Positions 34,701 through 36,945 of a stretch of 36,945 nt of DNA are shown piece after piece; within the stretch, counting starts at the first letter, position 1; every line of letters starts with the position of its first letter. A program made the position numbers and the translations under genes. The notes under the pieces were generated by a model. It was given only the letters and a program-made list of their open reading frames with translations. It had not been told where the DNA came from and did no database searches. Origin of the DNA: Verrucomicrobiaceae bacterium (GTDB lineage Bacteria; Verrucomicrobiota; Verrucomicrobiia; Verrucomicrobiales; Verrucomicrobiaceae); assembly GCA_016713035.1 (NCBI GenBank), contig JADJPW010000015.1, forward strand, positions 1 to 36,945, read 5' to 3'.

Positions 34701-36945
34701 ATGGACCCTTTCACTTTTCTCCGACTCCACCGATGCCTGAATGTTAGACGGATGCCGAACTTGGCGTTTTCCATGGCATGCGCGGTCTCTTCTTTTCTCT
34801 TCGCTGCCACAATCCATGCGGAAGGCGCAACTCAGTGAACAGGGCCGCGCTTTGATGCCGGTGGTGCTTCAGAGTGAGGAACTACTGCCCGCTGCTACGG
34901 AGCTCAGTGACATGCTCCTGCGCATCACGGGGGCGGAATTTCATATCGAGAGTGATCAGGAGCCGCGGCATCTTCCTGGGTTAAAGGCTGCGCCAGCACT
35001 AACGGAGAGGGAGGACTACTCGCTGCTTTCCAAAAAAGGTGCGTGGTCATCCGTGGACGTAGGCGCGAAGGCGGTGCGGCAGCGGTGTGGGATTTGCTGC
35101 ACCGCTGCGGCTTCCGCCGGCTCCTTCCTGGTAAGAAGTGGAAATCGTGCCGCGAGGGCCCTCGCTCAGCATCGAACCGTGGAATGTGGAGGAATCGGCG
35201 GATTACCACGCACGGCGTATATGGGCCGGATTCGGCTATCTCAAGGAAAGGGAGGCGGATTGTGAGCAGTGGAACATCCGCAACCGAGCCACCAGCGGCA
35301 TCCTGCTGAATTCCGGCCATGCGTATGATGGCAGTCAGCGAGGCGCCACGAGGCCCGGAATTCGCCGCGCACCCGGAGTTTTTTGGCTCTAGTGGACGGA
35401 AAACGCTACAAAAACCGAAGTTCTGCATTTCGAATGCGGATTTGCGCAAACTCGTCGTGGCGGATGCTTTGGCCCAATTTGGCGAAAAGGCCGATGTGGA
35501 CTCCATTTCGTGTGATCCGAGTGATGGCGGCGGATGGTGCGGAATGTGGCGAATGCGCGACAATCCGTAGCAGTGTGAGTGACCGTGCGCTGCTTTTGGA
35601 AGAATGAAGTCGCGGAAGCCGTCGGAAAGAGCCTCCCAGGCCGCCTCTTCGGCATGTATGCCTACAATGAGCACCCGCCGCCGCCTTCCATCGAAGCGCA
35701 TCCGGAATGTGGTCATCAGTGTGGCGACGGGATTCATCCGCGGTGGCTTCACCGTGGACTTAAGCCTCTGACTGCTGGATGGGGTGCCAGGTGAAGACTC
35801 TCGGCATCCGGGAGTATCTACAGCGTCAATACCTGGGACCGTGATCTGCCCGGTCCGCACGCGGCGACAACTTTAATATCGAGTATCTGAAGACGTCGAT
35901 TCCACATTTCCACGCTGCGGGGCCCGCTTCATGTCGGCTGAGGCCGTGACAACGCGGGACCGAACGGCCTGGGCTATTACCTCGCCGCTCGCATGCTGTG
36001 GATGAAGGAAGCACAAAACATCACGGCACTGACGGCGGATTTTATCGTCGGCCTTTGGCCCCGCACGTGTGCCGATGGCGCGGTTTTACGCGCTGCTCGA
36101 TGGCACGAAGAAGCAAGTCAAGCGATGATCTGATCGAATGCGCAGTGTTTCGTCTGCTGGATGAGGCCGTGCCCTGACGACTGACGATAGCAGTGCAGTT
36201 GCGCGGCTGATGATCTCGCATCACACGCAGTATTGCGGTCTTTATCTCGATTACAGCAGCGCGGCGGGCAAAGAACGCCAAAGGCCTTTTGGAGCGTACT
36301 CTCTTCCGCTTCATCTGGCGCATCAGACACACGGGCATGGTGCATGTGAAGGCTCTGTGGCGTGATGTCCCGAATCGCGATAAGTCCGTGAAACTCTGAC
36401 CGGGTAGCTACCATGATCCAGATGGCACAAACCTGGTTGAAGAGCAGTGAGGCCTTCTCACGAGCAACGGCTTTTGCCCGCGAAGCGCGTGGCGAAGCGG
36501 AAGCTGCTGGACTTTGAGCCGGTGAGCTACAGCACGGACCTGGTGCCTGCGGCCGGGTTAAAGCTCCCTTGCGGTGCCGCGGCAATGCGGGCATCTATTT
36601 GGGAGGCGTCCGCGATTTCTGGACATGGATCGAGAAGGAGCCGGCCACGCTGAAGCCACCGGCACCGCTGGCATCATCTACGCGGACGGGGCACGGCCAA
36701 AGTGGAGCTTTACCCGCTGGCGGAGGCGGAGCCTGGAAGTCTGTGCATCACGCCGAGATCGAGCCGGACAAACAAAAGCAGGCAGATGCATCTCGAAACG
36801 AGATTCCCTGGCCTTGCACCCGCATCGAGGTGAGGATTCTCGCGGCGCACGCTCATCGAATGGCCGGAGGGCATGCCGATGACCATCGGGAGCAGTCAGG
36901 AAATGCCTGCGCAGCTCTATGGCCGCTGGCATCTCTATTTTTACG
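34701..36945 (+). CDS. DUF4838 domain-containing secreted protein (frameshifted, runs off the window)
   Basis: A signal-peptide-like start, either MDPFTFLRLHRCL at 34701 or MPNLAFSMACAVSSFLFAAT at 34752, leads into ELLPAATELSDMLLRITGAE. That is the N-terminal domain common in front of carbohydrate-active DUF4838 proteins (ATELSxxLxxITGAEF). Later pieces in varying frames fit one protein: ADYHARRIWAGFGYLKERE, LLNSGHAYDG, AAHPEFFG, ADALAQFGEKADVDSISCDP, SDRALLLEE, ISVATGFIRGGFTVDLSL, YLKTSIPHFH, PNGLGYYLA and CGLYLDYSSAAGKERQ. There are more than ten shifts over 2.2 kb. The C-terminus lies beyond 36945. A role in polysaccharide use is inferred. The 180 bases before it (34523-34700) show no gene. 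Confidence 0.7.

Noticed and set aside
33691..34740. 349-residue continuous plus-strand frame
   Set aside because: It strings together the end of the AlgJ-like gene, out-of-frame parts of the MauE-like gene and intergenic sequence.
1..36945. CRISPR arrays, rRNA, tRNA, phage or integron features
   Set aside because: No regularly spaced repeats, rRNA-like sequence or recognisable cloverleaf was seen by eye on either strand.

Overview
The window looks like a chromosomal segment of a Verrucomicrobia bacterium, probably near Verrucomicrobiaceae/Prosthecobacter (inference). The PVC-superphylum markers are a DUF1501 protein, a PVC-type dehydrogenase/HEAT/cytochrome c fusion, a DUF4838 protein, a large REP-associated tyrosine transposase, and high GC. 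No rRNA, tRNA, CRISPR array or phage was seen. Sequence quality is uneven. About 0-7.7 kb, 27.3-28.7 kb and 32.8-36.9 kb are full of single-base indels, often in homopolymers and often compensating. Most broken genes there read through once frames are switched, so I treat them as real genes with probable base-calling errors.

Layout. 208-2886 (-): aconitase acnA, behind an intergenic patch with REP-like palindromes. 2993-3678 (+): a RelE/HigB-type toxin and HTH antitoxin pair hidden by indels. 3675-8576 (-): a lipid-transport operon mlaE-mlaF-mlaD, then a DUF1801/YdeI-type gene and a TonB-like/squalene-cyclase-repeat protein. 8748-9581 (-): a repeat lipoprotein with its own terminator. 9769-16534 (+): rlmH, a four-PAS HisKA_2 sensor kinase, an unknown gene, a TIGR03663-type glycosyltransferase and apbE. 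16542-17393 (-): ispE. 17568-20694 (+): sbcD, an NSS sodium symporter and its 51-residue MetS-type small subunit.

20713-27255 (-) is one co-directional run. In transcription order it holds DUF1501, a multi-pass membrane protein, YqgE/AlgH and the PVC cytochrome. An intact IS4-family element (27333-28902; 18/19 terminal inverted repeats; 8-bp target duplication) sits upstream. It abuts a 25-bp palindrome that precedes a divergent RAYT transposase gene (28987-30144). Next come a large secreted protein of unknown function (-), then a (+) run with ATGA overlaps: a membrane protein, an AlgJ/AlgX-like SGNH protein and a MauE/DoxX-like membrane protein. A fragmented DUF4838 protein runs off the right edge.

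Working together: mlaE/F/D should form an outer-membrane lipid transporter. The NSS gene and its small subunit form a transporter pair. The DUF1501 and cytochrome genes fit the exported catabolic machinery typical of this phylum. The toxin-antitoxin pair, the IS4 element and the RAYT/palindrome locus are the mobile or selfish parts.
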